DNA of 64,000 nt from Microvirga alba. GTDB taxonomy: Bacteria; Pseudomonadota; Alphaproteobacteria; Rhizobiales; Beijerinckiaceae. Of the stretch, positions 1 through 10,397 are shown piece by piece; within the stretch, counting starts at the first letter, position 1, and every line of letters starts with the position of its first letter. The DNA lies in the NCBI RefSeq assembly GCF_015694465.1, contig NZ_JADQDO010000003.1:248001-312000 (forward strand). The letters run 5' to 3'. The notes below the pieces were generated by a model. It ran no database searches. It saw only the letters and a program-made list of their open reading frames with translations, and was not told the origin of the DNA. The position numbers and the translations under genes are program-made.

Positions 1-406
1 CCATCAGATACTGGGCATAGGCCGCATCGGGCGTGTTCGCGTGCCGCTGGAGATAGCGGGTCGACGCCGTGATTGCCTCATCATAAAGGCCGCCCTCATA
101 ATTGGCGTAGGCCTCCATGATCATCCCTTTTCGGGACCATTCGGAATAGGGGTGTTGCTTGTCCAGATCGCGAAATTTCTTGGCTGCGCCTTCGAAATCC
201 CTCTTCTGGATACGCGCGAGACCGTCATTGTAGATCTGCTCGCCCGGGACGTCGGCCACGATTTCGGGCTTGTAGACTTCACTCTTGTCGAACGGATTGA
301 TCGACGAAAGCGTGTCGCAGCCCGCGAGCGCGAGCCCACAAGCACCAACGGCGAGGGCGCGAACGGTAACGTCCATCATGCCCTTATAAACCTTCGCGAA
401 AGACAT
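1..406 (-). CDS. bamD: BamD outer-membrane assembly lipoprotein (N-terminal part, truncated by window edge)
   Basis: The first 135 codons are present and the gene runs off the left edge. BamD is the TPR lipoprotein of the BAM complex that folds beta-barrel proteins into the outer membrane. The N-terminus is a signal peptide ending in the lipobox LAGC (Cys about residue 30). It is followed by the TPR-like segment IYNDGLARIQKRDFEGAAKK and a helix-rich stretch containing YSEWSRKG. I chose the ATG at 406 because GGAGG lies 10 bases upstream; ATGs at 379 and 376 are in frame and would still leave an intact signal peptide. It follows lpxC on the same strand with a gap of about 230 bp, the usual lpxC-bamD order in Rhizobiales. 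Confidence 0.93.
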   Translation of the reverse strand, partial: MSFAKVYKGMMDVTVRALAVGACGLALAGCDTLSSINPFDKSEVYKPEIVADVPGEQIYNDGLARIQKRDFEGAAKKFRDLDKQHPYSEWSRKGMIMEAYANYEGGLYDEAITASTRYLQRHANTPDAAYAQYLM

Positions 407-639
407 ACTTCGCGGTCCTCCGAAATACGTGCCCGAGTTGCAATGATGCACTGAAGGTTCTTTAACCTATGCACATGGAAAGCGCCAACCCCATCCGACA
501 TGGATTACCTGACGGCTTTGGCAGGGGCCAGACCGAATGGTGCGGCGAATAGGCGTCAGCAAGGAAGGATACGACAGCCAGGAGCATGATTCAGGAACGT
601 GAAATCCGGCTTTCCAGCAAAATCATGCGGCATCAAACT

Positions 640-1587
640 CTAGTGAACCTCAGGCGCGAAAGCCGGCATCGCGATATTGTTGCCGATTTCTGCGTAGCCG
701 GGCTCACGACGAACCGCCCCATCCACGATGGTGTAGTTCGACCGGCTCGAGAACAAAGCTTCGAGCACTGAGAAATTCAGGCGATGGCCGCCGCAATAGG
801 AGCGGTAGGTGCCCAGAAGCGGGAGGCCGGCGAGAGACAGGTCGCCCACGGCGTCGAGGATCTTATGACGCACGAACTCGTCGCTGTAACGCAGGCCTTC
901 CGGGTTCATGATCCCGTCATCGCCGATGGCGACCGTGTTTTCGAGGGACGCGCCCAGGGCGAACCCGGCGCTCCACAGTTTCTCGACATCACGCATGAAG
1001 CCGAAGGTGCGCGCGCGGGAGATTTCACGGCGGAACACGGACGGCGTCAGGTCCACGGCCTTGCGTTGACGGCCGATGACCGGCGTGGGGAAATCGATTT
1101 CCACGTCCAGGCGGAACGCCCGCTCGTTGGGGACGAGTTCGGCGAAAGCCTTGCCCTGGGTGACGCGAACAGGCTTGAGAACCTTGAGATAGCGACGGGT
1201 CGCGCTCTGAACCGAGAGGCCGACCTGATCGATCGCATCGATGAAGGGCGCGGAGCTGCCGTCGAGAATCGGAACTTCGGGGCCGTCGATCTCGACCAGC
1301 ACGTTATCGATGCCGAGGCCGGCGAGAGCAGCCATCAGGTGCTCGATCGTCGCCACCGCGCCGCTGTCGCGGTCGCCGATCACGGTGCAGAGTTCGGTCG
1401 CAGTGACGGCGAGATGCCGGGCGTCGATCAGTCGGTCGAGACCACCGGGAAGACCGGTGCGGAGGAAAGCGATGCCATGGTTCACTTCCGCAGGGTGAAG
1501 AATCATCTTCACTTCGTCCCCGGAATGGACGCCGGCCCCCACGAGGGTGGCGGCTGCGCGAAGCGTGGTTTGTTGGCTCTGCTTCAT
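640..1587 (-). CDS. lpxC: UDP-3-O-acyl-N-acetylglucosamine deacetylase LpxC
   Basis: The zinc deacetylase catalysing the committed step of lipid A synthesis in the cytoplasm. The length of 315 aa is normal. Visible active-site features are IEHLMAAL (E82, H83), VRHKILDAVGD (H241, K242, D245) and GGHRLNFS (H268), which correspond to the zinc ligands and acid/base residues of the family. The gene lies 279 bp downstream of ftsZ, separated from it by a strong terminator, so it probably has its own promoter in 1588-1816. A CtrA-type site lies in that gap. The roughly 230 bp between lpxC and bamD contain no further gene that I can see. Confidence 0.97.
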   Translation of the reverse strand: MKQSQQTTLRAAATLVGAGVHSGDEVKMILHPAEVNHGIAFLRTGLPGGLDRLIDARHLAVTATELCTVIGDRDSGAVATIEHLMAALAGLGIDNVLVEIDGPEVPILDGSSAPFIDAIDQVGLSVQSATRRYLKVLKPVRVTQGKAFAELVPNERAFRLDVEIDFPTPVIGRQRKAVDLTPSVFRREISRARTFGFMRDVEKLWSAGFALGASLENTVAIGDDGIMNPEGLRYSDEFVRHKILDAVGDLSLAGLPLLGTYRSYCGGHRLNFSVLEALFSSRSNYTIVDGAVRREPGYAEIGNNIAMPAFAPEVH

Positions 1588-1791
1588 TCTTTTCGGACCT
1601 CGGACGTCTCAGCCTCGTGCAGGGATCGGTCTGCTCGAGGAAAATGGCGTCCGCTGTTTCTCTTCCTGATGCACGGGCTCACGATGAACCCGCCCTTTTC
1701 GACTTGGGGGAACATAGTCCCCTCATCAGGCTAGGCCAAATCACGCTTGGTTACGGTGTGTTACAAACTCGGCAATTGGTAAACCATTGAT

Positions 1792-1806
1792 TTAACAGCA
1801 CTTTAA
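1792..1806 (+). promoter_or_regulatory. CtrA-type site TTAA-N7-TTAA between ftsZ and lpxC
   Basis: Two TTAA half-sites are separated by exactly seven bases (TTAA CAGCACT TTAA), the spacing of the alphaproteobacterial cell-cycle regulator CtrA. The site overlaps the A/T tract of the ftsZ terminator and lies about 205 bp upstream of the lpxC start. Binding and target gene are inferred; an AT-rich terminator tail could produce this by chance. Confidence 0.4.
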
Positions 1807-1841
1807 AAACGAAAAACCCCCGGCCGCGAGGCGACCGGGGG
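1802..1841 (-). terminator. Rho-independent terminator after ftsZ (end of dcw cluster)
   Basis: On the minus strand an 11-bp stem (1817-1841; CCCCCGG outer arm, one G-U pair, three-base loop) is followed by TTTTTCGTTTTT. It starts 25 bp after the ftsZ stop codon and closes the division cluster. The other strand has a weaker T tract (TTCTTTT). Confidence 0.93.
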
Positions 1842-1866
1842 TTCTTTTGTAACAAGCTGGGCCTAA

Positions 1867-3597
1867 TCAGTTCGCCTGGCGACGAAGGAAGGCGGGAATC
1901 TCCAGCTGATCGTCTTCCATATTCCGCTGCGCCGGAGCCATCCGGCCCTGCGATTCGGGGTGACCCTGCGCCGGGCGGTAGCCCTGCGGAGCCGCCGGGC
2001 GCTTGGCGTATTCCGCATGGACCGAAGACATCGGCTGACGCGGTGCTTCCGGGGCCGGACGCTGCATCACCGGCTCCACAGGAGCGGGATGCGCTTCTTC
2101 CTTGCGACCGAAGCCCGCCAGGCGTTGCAACAGCGACATGCGCTTGGCGTCGTGAGCGGGCTCCGCCTCGCCGCGGCTGGCGCGGATCTGGTTCTGCGCC
2201 GGCATTGGCAGTTCATCGATCCGCGGCATGCGGGCCGGACGCATGGCGCGCTCGGCCTGCGGGGGAATGAACGACGTCTGCTCGACTGGCTCGTGATAGA
2301 CCGGTTGCTGCGCGACCGGCGCCTCGAAGGACATGACCGGCTTCGGCTGAGCCGGGGTCAGCACAACCTCGTCGCGGATGACCGGCTGCGGGGCAGCCTC
2401 CATGCGCGGCTGCTCGATGACCGGGGTCGCCATGGACACGAAGGCCGGAGCGACGGGAGCGGGAGCGGTCTCGATCTCAGCCGCCTTCACCGGAAGGGCT
2501 TGGGCGGCGGAGCGAAAGGTGGGGACAGCCTGCGTCTGGGAGGCGCGGGCCCGTGCCTCGGCGCGCAGGCGCTCGGCCACTTCCGAGATGCGCTGCTCGG
2601 TCGAGTTCAGATCGCCGCCGTTCGCGAGCAAGGCATGATCGATGCCCGTCGCGACGACCGAGACGCGGATGATGCCTTCCAGGCTCTCGTCGAAGGTCGC
2701 GCCGAGAATGATGTTGGCATCCTGGTCCACTTCCTCGCGGATGCGGGTCGCGGCTTCGTCGAGTTCATAGAGGGTCAGGTCGTTGCCGCCGGTGATGGAG
2801 ATCAGCAGGCCGCGTGCGCCCTTCATCGACACGTCATCGAGGAGCGGGTTGGCGATGGCGGCTTCAGCCGCGCGGATGGCGCGCTTCTCGCCGGAGGCTT
2901 CTCCCGTGCCCATCATCGCCTTGCCCATGCCGCGCATGACGGAGCGGACGTCGGCGAAGTCGAGATTGATGAGGCCTTCCTTGACCATCAGGTCGGTGAT
3001 GCAGGCGACGCCCGAATAGAGCACCTGGTCGGCCATCGCGAAGGCGTCGGCGAAGGTCGTCTTCTCGGTGGCGACACGGAAGAGGTTCTGGTTCGGGATG
3101 ACGATGAGCGTATCGACCGATTGCTGCAGCTCGGTAATGCCGGCCTCTGCAAGACGCATGCGGCGCACACCCTCGAACTGGAACGGCTTCGTCACCACGC
3201 CGACGGTCAGTATGCCGAGTTCGCGGGCTGCGCGAGCCACGACCGGGGCAGCGCCCGTGCCGGTGCCGCCGCCCATGCCGGCGGTGATGAACACCATATG
3301 GGAGCCGGAGAGCTGGTCGCGGATTTCGTCGAGGACTTCTTCAGCAGCCGCGCGGCCGACTTCCGGCTGCGACCCGGCGCCGAGACCCTCGGTCACCTGC
3401 AGGCCCATCTGAATGACGCGCTGCGCCTTGGACGAGGCCAGGGCCTGCGCGTCGGTGTTGGACACCACGAACTCGACGCCCTCGAGACCGGACTCGATCA
3501 TGTTGTTCACGGCGTTGCCACCGGCGCCACCGACGCCGAAGACGGTGATGTGCGGCTTGAGTTCGCGGATGTCCGGAGCTTGCAGATTGATTGCCAT
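1867..3597 (-). CDS. ftsZ: Cell division GTPase FtsZ
   Basis: Tubulin-like GTPase that forms the Z ring at midcell. [12 protein letters not shown]-type nucleotide binding begins near residue 20, the tubulin signature [10 protein letters not shown] is at 109-118, and the T7/synergy region follows. At 576 aa the protein is long: after the GTPase core (to about 320) there is a roughly 240-residue Pro/Ala/Gln-rich linker. It ends in the C-terminal peptide [15 protein letters not shown], the conserved tail that binds FtsA and other partners. Long linkers are typical of Alphaproteobacteria. The 102-bp gap to ftsA is the widest near the end of the cluster. It contains a small GGTGGC/GCCACC hairpin and could hold an extra ftsZ promoter. 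Confidence 0.98.
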   Translation of the reverse strand: MAINLQAPDIRELKPHITVFGVGGAGGNAVNNMIESGLEGVEFVVSNTDAQALASSKAQRVIQMGLQVTEGLGAGSQPEVGRAAAEEVLDEIRDQLSGSHMVFITAGMGGGTGTGAAPVVARAARELGILTVGVVTKPFQFEGVRRMRLAEAGITELQQSVDTLIVIPNQNLFRVATEKTTFADAFAMADQVLYSGVACITDLMVKEGLINLDFADVRSVMRGMGKAMMGTGEASGEKRAIRAAEAAIANPLLDDVSMKGARGLLISITGGNDLTLYELDEAATRIREEVDQDANIILGATFDESLEGIIRVSVVATGIDHALLANGGDLNSTEQRISEVAERLRAEARARASQTQAVPTFRSAAQALPVKAAEIETAPAPVAPAFVSMATPVIEQPRMEAAPQPVIRDEVVLTPAQPKPVMSFEAPVAQQPVYHEPVEQTSFIPPQAERAMRPARMPRIDELPMPAQNQIRASRGEAEPAHDAKRMSLLQRLAGFGRKEEAHPAPVEPVMQRPAPEAPRQPMSSVHAEYAKRPAAPQGYRPAQGHPESQGRMAPAQRNMEDDQLEIPAFLRRQAN

Positions 3598-3699
3598 GAC
3601 CTATTGCCTCTTTGGCCTTTGTACCGACAGCGTTTGGCCGACGCTTACTGTGGTTGACTTGAACTCATGACGGTGGCCGCCGCGCCACCGCCCTACTCG

Positions 3700-5022
3700 T
3701 TAAAAACTGTCGCGAATCCAGCGGCCCACCCGTGAGATGTAGCCGTCGGTTCCCGTACCCTGGAAGAAGCCGCTGGAGCGCGGCTCGAAATACTCGATAT
3801 GCGCCACCTGGGGATAAACCAGGAGGCCGACCACTGCGGAGAAGGCGGGGCCCTTCGCCGCTTCGGGCAGGCCCTTGATGCCGAGCGGACGCCCGACACG
3901 AACCTGTCCCTGAAGGATGCGCCGCGCCGTTTCCGGCAGGCCGACGAGCTGGCTCGCGCCGCCCGTCAAAATGACACGCCGTCCGGCTTGCGCCGCAAAG
4001 CCCGCGTTCTTCAACCGGTCGCGCACGAGTTCGAGAACCTCCTCGACGCGCGGCTTGATGATGCGCACGAGATGCGACTTCGGCAGATGGTTCGGAACAT
4101 CGCGTTCGTCCTCATCGACCTGCGGCACGGCGATCATGTCGCGGTCATCCGCGCTCGAAGAAATCGCGGAACCGTAGAGCGTCTTGAGCCGCTCGGCGGC
4201 GGAAACGCGGGTCGTGAGACCGCGCGCGATATCCATGGTGACGTGATGGCCGCCGACCGCGATCGCGTCCGAATGAACGAGGTGGCCATTGGCGAAAATG
4301 CCGACGCTCGTCGTGCCGCCGCCCATATCGACCACAGCGCAGCCCATATCCGCTTCGTCATCGACGAGAGCCGACAATCCGGACGCATATGGCGTCGCGA
4401 TCACCGCTTCGACGCCGAGATGGCAGCGCTCGACCGCGAGCATCAAATTACGGGCAGCCGCGGCTTCCGACGTGACGACGTGAAGATCGACGCCGAGCCG
4501 TTCGCCAATCATGCCAGCGGGATCCACGATATGGTTCTGCCGGTCGAGCGAGAAGCCCGTCGGCAGGGCATGAAGGACCGCCCTGCCCCGCCGCATGTCG
4601 TGATTGCTTGCGGCATCGAGCACACGATGAACATCGCTCGGGCCGACCGCGCCGCGCACTGGGATCTGGGCATCGAAATGCTCGGAGCCGAGGCGTCCGC
4701 CTGTGAGGTTCACGATGACGGATTGGATCTCGACCTTCGCCATCCGCTCGGCCGCGTGCACCGCCTGACGGATCGCGGATTCGGCCGCTTCCAGATCGAC
4801 GATCACGCCGCCTTTCAGGCCGACCGAACGCTGATGTCCGATGCCGAGGATGCGCGCCACATGGGTGCGGCTGCGCAGCGACTCGATCTCGTCGGCGGGC
4901 TTCAATTCCGCCACGATGCAAACGACCTTGCTCGTGCCGATATCGAGAACCGAGAGAATGGCGCTCTTGCGCGCGGACAGCGGCTTCAGGCGCGGTGTCA
5001 AACCATGACCTGAGAGACTCAT
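3700..5022 (-). CDS. ftsA: Cell division protein FtsA
   Basis: Actin-like ATPase that tethers FtsZ to the membrane. At 440 aa it has the expected family length. The phosphate-1 motif VLDIGTSKVVCI begins near residue 25, a 1C domain follows, VVDMGGGTTSVGIF is phosphate-2, and ILTGGASQLVGL is the adenosine motif. The C-terminus (VGRWIRDSF) resembles the amphipathic membrane-targeting helix. It overlaps ftsQ by four bases (ATGA), indicating translational coupling. Confidence 0.97.
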   Translation of the reverse strand: MSLSGHGLTPRLKPLSARKSAILSVLDIGTSKVVCIVAELKPADEIESLRSRTHVARILGIGHQRSVGLKGGVIVDLEAAESAIRQAVHAAERMAKVEIQSVIVNLTGGRLGSEHFDAQIPVRGAVGPSDVHRVLDAASNHDMRRGRAVLHALPTGFSLDRQNHIVDPAGMIGERLGVDLHVVTSEAAAARNLMLAVERCHLGVEAVIATPYASGLSALVDDEADMGCAVVDMGGGTTSVGIFANGHLVHSDAIAVGGHHVTMDIARGLTTRVSAAERLKTLYGSAISSSADDRDMIAVPQVDEDERDVPNHLPKSHLVRIIKPRVEEVLELVRDRLKNAGFAAQAGRRVILTGGASQLVGLPETARRILQGQVRVGRPLGIKGLPEAAKGPAFSAVVGLLVYPQVAHIEYFEPRSSGFFQGTGTDGYISRVGRWIRDSF

Positions 5023-5972
5023 GTGTCGACCCCCTTGCCGCGCATCGGTTTTTTCTTGAGCGCATCGGCTCGCGCCGAGGCTGCTTCTTCCGTCAGACGA
5101 ACGACGACCCGGTCGGCAATGCGCAGGTCGATCGCCAGCACATCCTTTTCCAAGATCTTCTGTTCCCGTTCGAGCTTCACGAGCCGGGCCAGCGCGTCGG
5201 GCGCGCCCTGCTCCGGCAGGCGCACGTCCATCCCGTTGTCCATCTTGAGCGTCCAGCGGCGGCCCGAAACGAGCGTGCCCGCGCGGATGCGGCTCTTAAG
5301 CGGCCCTGCTGCTTCGAGCAACGCCAGATATTCCTTGCTGCGCAGGTTGGCACGGTCGCCTACCACGAGAGGCAGATCGACGAAGCGCTCGTCCTGCATC
5401 AGGTCGATCACGGTGCCGTCGGCGGCGATGACGAAAAGCTCGCCATTGAGCTGCCAAAGCGCGTTCGGCTCGCGTTCGTTGAGCGTGATCACCAGTTCGT
5501 TCGGATAGAGCTTGCGGACCGCCGCGCTCTTGATCATCGGAACCTGTTCCAGACGCTCGCGAACCGCGTTCACATCAAGAAACGCGAGGGAAACCTTCGC
5601 ATTCAACCCTGCTGCGGCGAGAACTTCCGACTCGCGGATCTGCGAAATGCCGGAGATCGTGACCTGTTCGAGCCCGAGGCCCACCATGCGGGCAATCGCG
5701 TGATGGGGCTCGCCGTTATTGCGGATGAACTCGTCGAGATGGCCGCCCTGCCACAGGCCGGTGAAGGTCACGGCGCTGAAAAACGCGAGGGTCAGCCCGG
5801 TTCCCAAGAAACGAGGCAGGCGGCGCGCCAGCGGAACGCTGACGGAGCGCCGGCGGCGCACGCCGCGCGAGGAACCGGCGGACTTGGAAAATCCGAATCG
5901 GGAAGAGCTGTGCCTTCGATCATCGAAGGAGGTGGCGCGCGCAACCGTGACGCCGGCCGGGTAGGCCGTCAT
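5019..5972 (-). CDS. ftsQ: Cell division protein FtsQ
   Basis: Bitopic divisome protein linking early and late division proteins (FtsQ-FtsL-FtsB) in the periplasm. A 317-aa product starts at the ATG at 5972, which overlaps the ddl stop as ATGA. The longer in-frame start at 6002 would extend 34 bp into ddl and is less likely. The basic, Ser/Arg-rich cytoplasmic N-terminus is followed by one membrane span (about residues 60-80, FLGTGLTLAFFSAVTFTGLW). A POTRA domain (VTISGISQIRESEVL...) and the FtsQ beta domain come next. Confidence 0.94.
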   Translation of the reverse strand: MTAYPAGVTVARATSFDDRRHSSSRFGFSKSAGSSRGVRRRRSVSVPLARRLPRFLGTGLTLAFFSAVTFTGLWQGGHLDEFIRNNGEPHHAIARMVGLGLEQVTISGISQIRESEVLAAAGLNAKVSLAFLDVNAVRERLEQVPMIKSAAVRKLYPNELVITLNEREPNALWQLNGELFVIAADGTVIDLMQDERFVDLPLVVGDRANLRSKEYLALLEAAGPLKSRIRAGTLVSGRRWTLKMDNGMDVRLPEQGAPDALARLVKLEREQKILEKDVLAIDLRIADRVVVRLTEEAASARADALKKKPMRGKGVDT

Positions 5973-6892
5973 CGGTTGCAGGTAGCGTCCTCCACCATCC
6001 ATTGCACAAGCTCGCCAAAGGTATAGCCCGCATGGGCTGCCAATTCTGGCACCAAGCTCGTCTCGGTCATTCCGGGTTGCGTGTTGACCTCTAGCACGAC
6101 GAGTTCCCCGGTTCCCCCAGGAGTATCGTCGTACCGCAAGTCAGCGCGGCTGATTCCCCGACAGCCGAGCGCTTGATGCGCCGTTAACGCTAACTCTTGA
6201 ACCTTTTGGTAAATATTCGGTTTAATTTCTGCAGGAAGGACGTGAATGGACCCGCCCTTCACGTACTTTGCATCGTAATCATAAAACACGCCGGTCGCCG
6301 GGCGGATGTCGATGACGCCCAGCGCACGGTCGCCCATGACCGCGCAGGTCAGTTCGCGGCCCGCAATATATGGTTCGACAAGGACTTTTTCGCCGAACGC
6401 CCAATCCTCGCGCATCAATTCCTGGGGTGGATGGCTGCGGTCTTCGCGGACGATGATGACGCCGACGGAGGAGCCTTCATCAACAGGTTTCACCACATAA
6501 GGAGCGGGCAGGACGTGACTCTTGGCCGCCTCGAAACGGTTAACGACCACCCCGTGCGGAACCGGCACGCCGGCCGCCTTCATGATGATTTTCGCCCGGT
6601 CTTTCTGCATGGCGAGGGCTGAGGCCAGCACGCCGGAATGGGTGTAGGGAATGCGCAGAATCTCAAGCAGACCCTGGATTGTGCCGTCTTCACCCACACG
6701 GCCATGGAGCGCGTTGAACACCACGTCCGGGGCGACGGCCTGCAGCACGTTGGAAATGTCGCGTTGAACGTCGACGAGGGTGACCCGATAGCCTTGCCCT
6801 TCCAGGGCCTTGGCGCAGGCGCTGCCTGTGGACAGACTGACTGCGCGCTCCGCCGACCAACCGCCATAGAGAACGGCAACGTGCTTGGCCAT
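5969..6892 (-). CDS. ddl: D-alanine--D-alanine ligase
   Basis: ATP-grasp ligase making the D-Ala-D-Ala dipeptide for peptidoglycan. The 307-aa product starts at MAKHVAVLYGGWSAERAVSL; AGGGAG lies 8-10 bases upstream of the ATG at 6892, so the seven-residue upstream extension is rejected. The core contains PYVVKPVDEGSSVGV (ATP-grasp lysine), the EPYIAGRELTCAVMG segment and the C-terminal VLEVNTQPGMTE metal and substrate loop. It is separated from murB by 54 bp, the widest gap within the mur block, and overlaps ftsQ by four bases. Confidence 0.96.
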   Translation of the reverse strand: MAKHVAVLYGGWSAERAVSLSTGSACAKALEGQGYRVTLVDVQRDISNVLQAVAPDVVFNALHGRVGEDGTIQGLLEILRIPYTHSGVLASALAMQKDRAKIIMKAAGVPVPHGVVVNRFEAAKSHVLPAPYVVKPVDEGSSVGVIIVREDRSHPPQELMREDWAFGEKVLVEPYIAGRELTCAVMGDRALGVIDIRPATGVFYDYDAKYVKGGSIHVLPAEIKPNIYQKVQELALTAHQALGCRGISRADLRYDDTPGGTGELVVLEVNTQPGMTETSLVPELAAHAGYTFGELVQWMVEDATCNR

Positions 6893-6946
6893 GATTGGCT
6901 CCCTTTGCCTCACCGGCCTTCCGGTCGAGGACTGAACTGATTCGGC

Positions 6947-7867
6947 TCAGACTCGTGCGAGCCCGACGCGCTTGATCTCCCATTCAAGTTCCACGCCGGA
7001 GGTTTCCAGAACCTTACGACGAACCTCTTCGCCCAGACCCTCGATGTCGGCGGCCGATGCCGCGCCGTGGTTGATCAGGAAGTTGCAATGCATTTCGGAG
7101 ACCTGCGCGTCGCCGCGGCGCAAGCCCCGGCATCCGGCCGCATCGACTAACTCCCAGGCCTTGCGGCCCGGCGGGTTCTTGAAGGTCGAACCGCCCGTGC
7201 GCGTGTTGACCGGCTGCGTTGAAGATCGCGCCTCGGTAATGGCGTTCATCTCGGCCAGTATCTCAGCAGGATCGCCCGAACGCCCCTCGAAGAGCGCTTC
7301 GGTGAAGATGACGTCATCCGGCACGCTCGAATGGCGGTAGGTGAAGCCCATCCCGGCATTCGTGAAACTGACCTTCTCGCCCCCACGGGTCACGCCCTTG
7401 GCCTCAAGGAGCACGTCCTTCGTCTCGCCGCCATAAGCGCCGCCATTCATGCGCAGCGCTCCGCCAATGGTGCCGGGAATCCCGCGCAGGAAAGAGAGCC
7501 CCGCAATCCCCGCTTCCGCCGCCGCGCGCGCGACTTTCACATCGGGAGCGCCCGCCCCCGCGCGAACGCGATGCCCTGGCTCGACCGACATCTCGGCGAA
7601 CCCTTTCGCCAGCCGGATGACAACACCCTCCCATCCGCCATCCCGGATGAGAAGGTTGGAGCCGAGGCCGACCACGAGAACCGGGATCGTCCGGTCGAGA
7701 TGGACCAGAAAGTAAGCGAGATCATCGACATCCGCAGGCGTGAACAGCACCTGCGCCGGACCGCCCGTGCGAAACCACGACAAAGGTGCTGTCGGCGCAT
7801 TCGCCTCCAGCTTGCCCCGCAGATCGGGCATCTCTGCCTTGAGTTCGCTTGTCAGGTCCGGAAACAT
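6947..7867 (-). CDS. murB: UDP-N-acetylenolpyruvoylglucosamine reductase MurB
   Basis: FAD-dependent reductase producing UDP-MurNAc. FAD-binding motifs [12 protein letters not shown] and [21 protein letters not shown] are present, with a catalytic-type Ser in [13 protein letters not shown] and a C-terminal glutamate region ([13 protein letters not shown]). The start at 7867 forms a TGATG overlap with the murC stop and gives 306 aa, a normal size. Further upstream ATGs would run into murC. Confidence 0.96.
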   Translation of the reverse strand: MFPDLTSELKAEMPDLRGKLEANAPTAPLSWFRTGGPAQVLFTPADVDDLAYFLVHLDRTIPVLVVGLGSNLLIRDGGWEGVVIRLAKGFAEMSVEPGHRVRAGAGAPDVKVARAAAEAGIAGLSFLRGIPGTIGGALRMNGGAYGGETKDVLLEAKGVTRGGEKVSFTNAGMGFTYRHSSVPDDVIFTEALFEGRSGDPAEILAEMNAITEARSSTQPVNTRTGGSTFKNPPGRKAWELVDAAGCRGLRRGDAQVSEMHCNFLINHGAASAADIEGLGEEVRRKVLETSGVELEWEIKRVGLARV

Positions 7868-9282
7868 CAGGCCGCCTTGTCGCTCAGCGCCTTGAGTTCG
7901 CCTGGCAGAGCATAAGCCCATTGCGTGATGTTGCCTGCGCCGAGGCAGATCACGTAATCGCCCGGCTTTGCGACGCCCTTGATGAGCGCGGCCAGATCTT
8001 CCGGTTTGTCGAGAGCCGTGGCGCTGCGGTGGCCGCGCGCCTTCAGGCCGGAGACGAGACCGTCGCGGTCCGCGCCGGGGATCGGTTGCTCACCCGCCGC
8101 GTAGACCGGCGCGACGATGACCGCATCCGCGTCATTGAAGCAGGTGCAGAATTGATCGAAGAGCGAGGACAGGCGCGTATAGCGATGCGGCTGCACCACC
8201 GCGATGACCTGGCCATCGGTCGAAGCGCGCGCGGCTTTCAGCACCGCCGCGATCTCGATGGGGTGATGGCCGTAATCGTCGAACACCGTGACGCCGTTCC
8301 ACTCGCCCGTGCGCGTGAAGCGACGCTTCACACCGCCGAACGCGCCAAGCGCCTTGCGGATGGCATCGGGCGAGACGCCGAGTTCATGTGCGACCGCGAT
8401 GGCCGCCGTGGCGTTGAGCGCATTGTGTGCGCCCGGCATCGGCAGGACGAGGTCTTCCAGCTCCAGCCGGAAGCCGGGGCGACGATCGCGGATCATGACC
8501 CGGAACTTGGTCTGCCCGCCGCGCGGATCGATGTCCATGATTCGCACATCGGCCTGCGGGTTCTCGCCATAGGTGATGATGCGGCGATCCTCGATGCGGC
8601 CGACGAGGTCCTGCACGATGGGGTGGTCGATGCACATCACCGCGAAGCCGTAGAACGGGATCGAGTCGATGAACGACCGGAAGGCGTCCTTGATTGCATC
8701 GAAGGTGCCGAAATGGTCGAGATGCTCGGCGTCGATATTGGTGACGATGGCAACGTCGGCGGGAAGCTTCAGGAACGTGCCGTCCGACTCATCGGCCTCC
8801 ACCACCATCCACTGGCCGTCGCCCATGCGGGCATTGGTGCCGTAGGCATTGATGATGCCGCCGTTGATGACGGTCGGATCGAGCCCGCCCGCGTCGAGCA
8901 GCGTCGCGACGAGCGAGGTCGTCGTGGTCTTGCCGTGCGTGCCGGCAACCGCGACACAGGATTTGAAGCGCATCAGCTCGGCCAGCATCTCGGCGCGACG
9001 CACGACCGGCAGGCGCTTTTCGCGGGCAGCGATCAGTTCGGGGTTGTCGCGCTTGATCGCGGTGGAGACCACGACGATCTCCGCGCCCTCGACGTTCTCC
9101 GCCTTGTGGCCGATGAAGGTCTTGATGCCCTTATCCGCTAGGCGTTTGACGTTGTAATTGTCGGACGCATCAGAGCCCTGCACCGTATAGCCGAGGTTGT
9201 GCATGACCTCGGCGATGCCCGACATGCCGATGCCACCGATTCCGATGAAGTGAATGGGACCAAGCTTCGGCGGCAGTTTCAT
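7867..9282 (-). CDS. murC: UDP-N-acetylmuramate--L-alanine ligase MurC
   Basis: First Mur ligase, adding L-Ala to UDP-MurNAc. The length is 471 aa. The N-terminal Rossmann motif [19 protein letters not shown] is followed by the Mur-ligase P-loop [14 protein letters not shown] (about residue 113), the central domain with [18 protein letters not shown] and a C-terminal ligand-binding domain ([11 protein letters not shown]). It overlaps murG by four bases and murB by one. Confidence 0.97.
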   Translation of the reverse strand: MKLPPKLGPIHFIGIGGIGMSGIAEVMHNLGYTVQGSDASDNYNVKRLADKGIKTFIGHKAENVEGAEIVVVSTAIKRDNPELIAAREKRLPVVRRAEMLAELMRFKSCVAVAGTHGKTTTTSLVATLLDAGGLDPTVINGGIINAYGTNARMGDGQWMVVEADESDGTFLKLPADVAIVTNIDAEHLDHFGTFDAIKDAFRSFIDSIPFYGFAVMCIDHPIVQDLVGRIEDRRIITYGENPQADVRIMDIDPRGGQTKFRVMIRDRRPGFRLELEDLVLPMPGAHNALNATAAIAVAHELGVSPDAIRKALGAFGGVKRRFTRTGEWNGVTVFDDYGHHPIEIAAVLKAARASTDGQVIAVVQPHRYTRLSSLFDQFCTCFNDADAVIVAPVYAAGEQPIPGADRDGLVSGLKARGHRSATALDKPEDLAALIKGVAKPGDYVICLGAGNITQWAYALPGELKALSDKAA

Positions 9283-10397
9283 GGGCTTTTTCCGTTGTTG
9301 TTCGAGGGGACCAGCTGAAGGACGGCCTGAGCGAGGCGCTCGGCAGCGTCCGTAATGCTGGCGCTATGGGCGGCGGTTGCGGCCTGGGACAGCCGTTCCG
9401 GTTTTTCGAGGAAAGACCGAATCTCCTGAGCCAGGCGCTCCGGAGTGAACTGAACTTGTGGAAGAACGATGGCCGCGCCGATGTCGCCAAGTGTTTTGGC
9501 GTTGGCCGCCTGATCCTGATCAAGCGAACCCGGCAGCGGCACGAGGATCGAGGGCCGCCCGATCACGGCGAGTTCGGCCACGGTCGATGCGCCCGAGCGC
9601 GAAATCACGAGGTGAGCTTTTGCCAGACGCTGCGGCAGATCCTTGAAGAAGGGCTCGGCCTCGAATTCCACGCCAAGGCGTTCATAGGTACCGCGAACCC
9701 GCTCCAGATCCTCGCCGCGCGCCTGCTGGCAGATGGCGAGGCGCGCGTGGACCTCTGCGGGCAGAAGTTCTATGGCGGGCGGCACCACATCGCTCATCAC
9801 CCGCGCGCCCTGGCTGCCGCCGACGACGAGCAGGCGAAGTTTCCCATTCTTTTCAAGCGCTGGATAAGCAACCCGGGACGCATCGACAACCGATGGCCGG
9901 ATCGGATTGCCAGTCTGGAGGATCTTGCCAGGAACGCCTGCCGGAATGCCCTTGATGTTCGCGAATCCCGTCGCGATCACGCAAGCCCAGCGGGCAAGAA
10001 GGCGGTTGGCGCGCCCCATCACGCCGTTCGCTTCATGAATGACGGTCGGCACGCGCAGCATAGACGCCGCGATGACAGGCGGCACGGTCGGATAGCCGCC
10101 GAAACCCACGACGACAGCCGGCTTCAACCGGCGAATGGCCGGGATAGCTTTGAGCGTGCCCGTGCTCAAGAGCAAAGCTGCCTTCGCCATCTGCGGCAGC
10201 GAACGGCCGGATGGCGTGGCCGAGGGAATTTCGATGATCTCATCAGCCGGGAACGAGCCCGCATAAGCATTCGCGCGCTTGTCGGTCGCAAGCGCCACAC
10301 GCGCGCCGGACGCTTTCAGGGCGTTGGCGAGCGCCTCAGCCGGGAAGAGATGTCCGCCGGTTCCACCAGCGGTGAGGAGGATGAGGGGTGAGGTCAT
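9279..10397 (-). CDS. murG: Lipid II synthase, GlcNAc transferase MurG
   Basis: Membrane-associated GT28 glycosyltransferase that adds GlcNAc to lipid I on the inner face of the membrane. The G-loop [12 protein letters not shown] is at residues 9-20 and a second glycine loop, [11 protein letters not shown], follows. The UDP-GlcNAc site contains [11 protein letters not shown] and [12 protein letters not shown]. The start at 10397 makes an ATGA overlap with ftsW and gives 372 aa; the four-residue longer start at 10409 is less likely. Confidence 0.96.
   Translation of the reverse strand: MTSPLILLTAGGTGGHLFPAEALANALKASGARVALATDKRANAYAGSFPADEIIEIPSATPSGRSLPQMAKAALLLSTGTLKAIPAIRRLKPAVVVGFGGYPTVPPVIAASMLRVPTVIHEANGVMGRANRLLARWACVIATGFANIKGIPAGVPGKILQTGNPIRPSVVDASRVAYPALEKNGKLRLLVVGGSQGARVMSDVVPPAIELLPAEVHARLAICQQARGEDLERVRGTYERLGVEFEAEPFFKDLPQRLAKAHLVISRSGASTVAELAVIGRPSILVPLPGSLDQDQAANAKTLGDIGAAIVLPQVQFTPERLAQEIRSFLEKPERLSQAATAAHSASITDAAERLAQAVLQLVPSNNNGKSP

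Noticed and set aside
1960-3657. Long plus-strand ORF (565 codons) antisense to ftsZ
   Set aside because: It is a shadow of the GC-rich ftsZ reading frame with low-complexity Arg/His-rich sequence and no recognisable domain. The same applies to the long antisense frames over ftsA (3799-5013), the peptide-binding protein (47176-48759), the M29/mod region (50921-53407) and the sugar operon (59532-61412).
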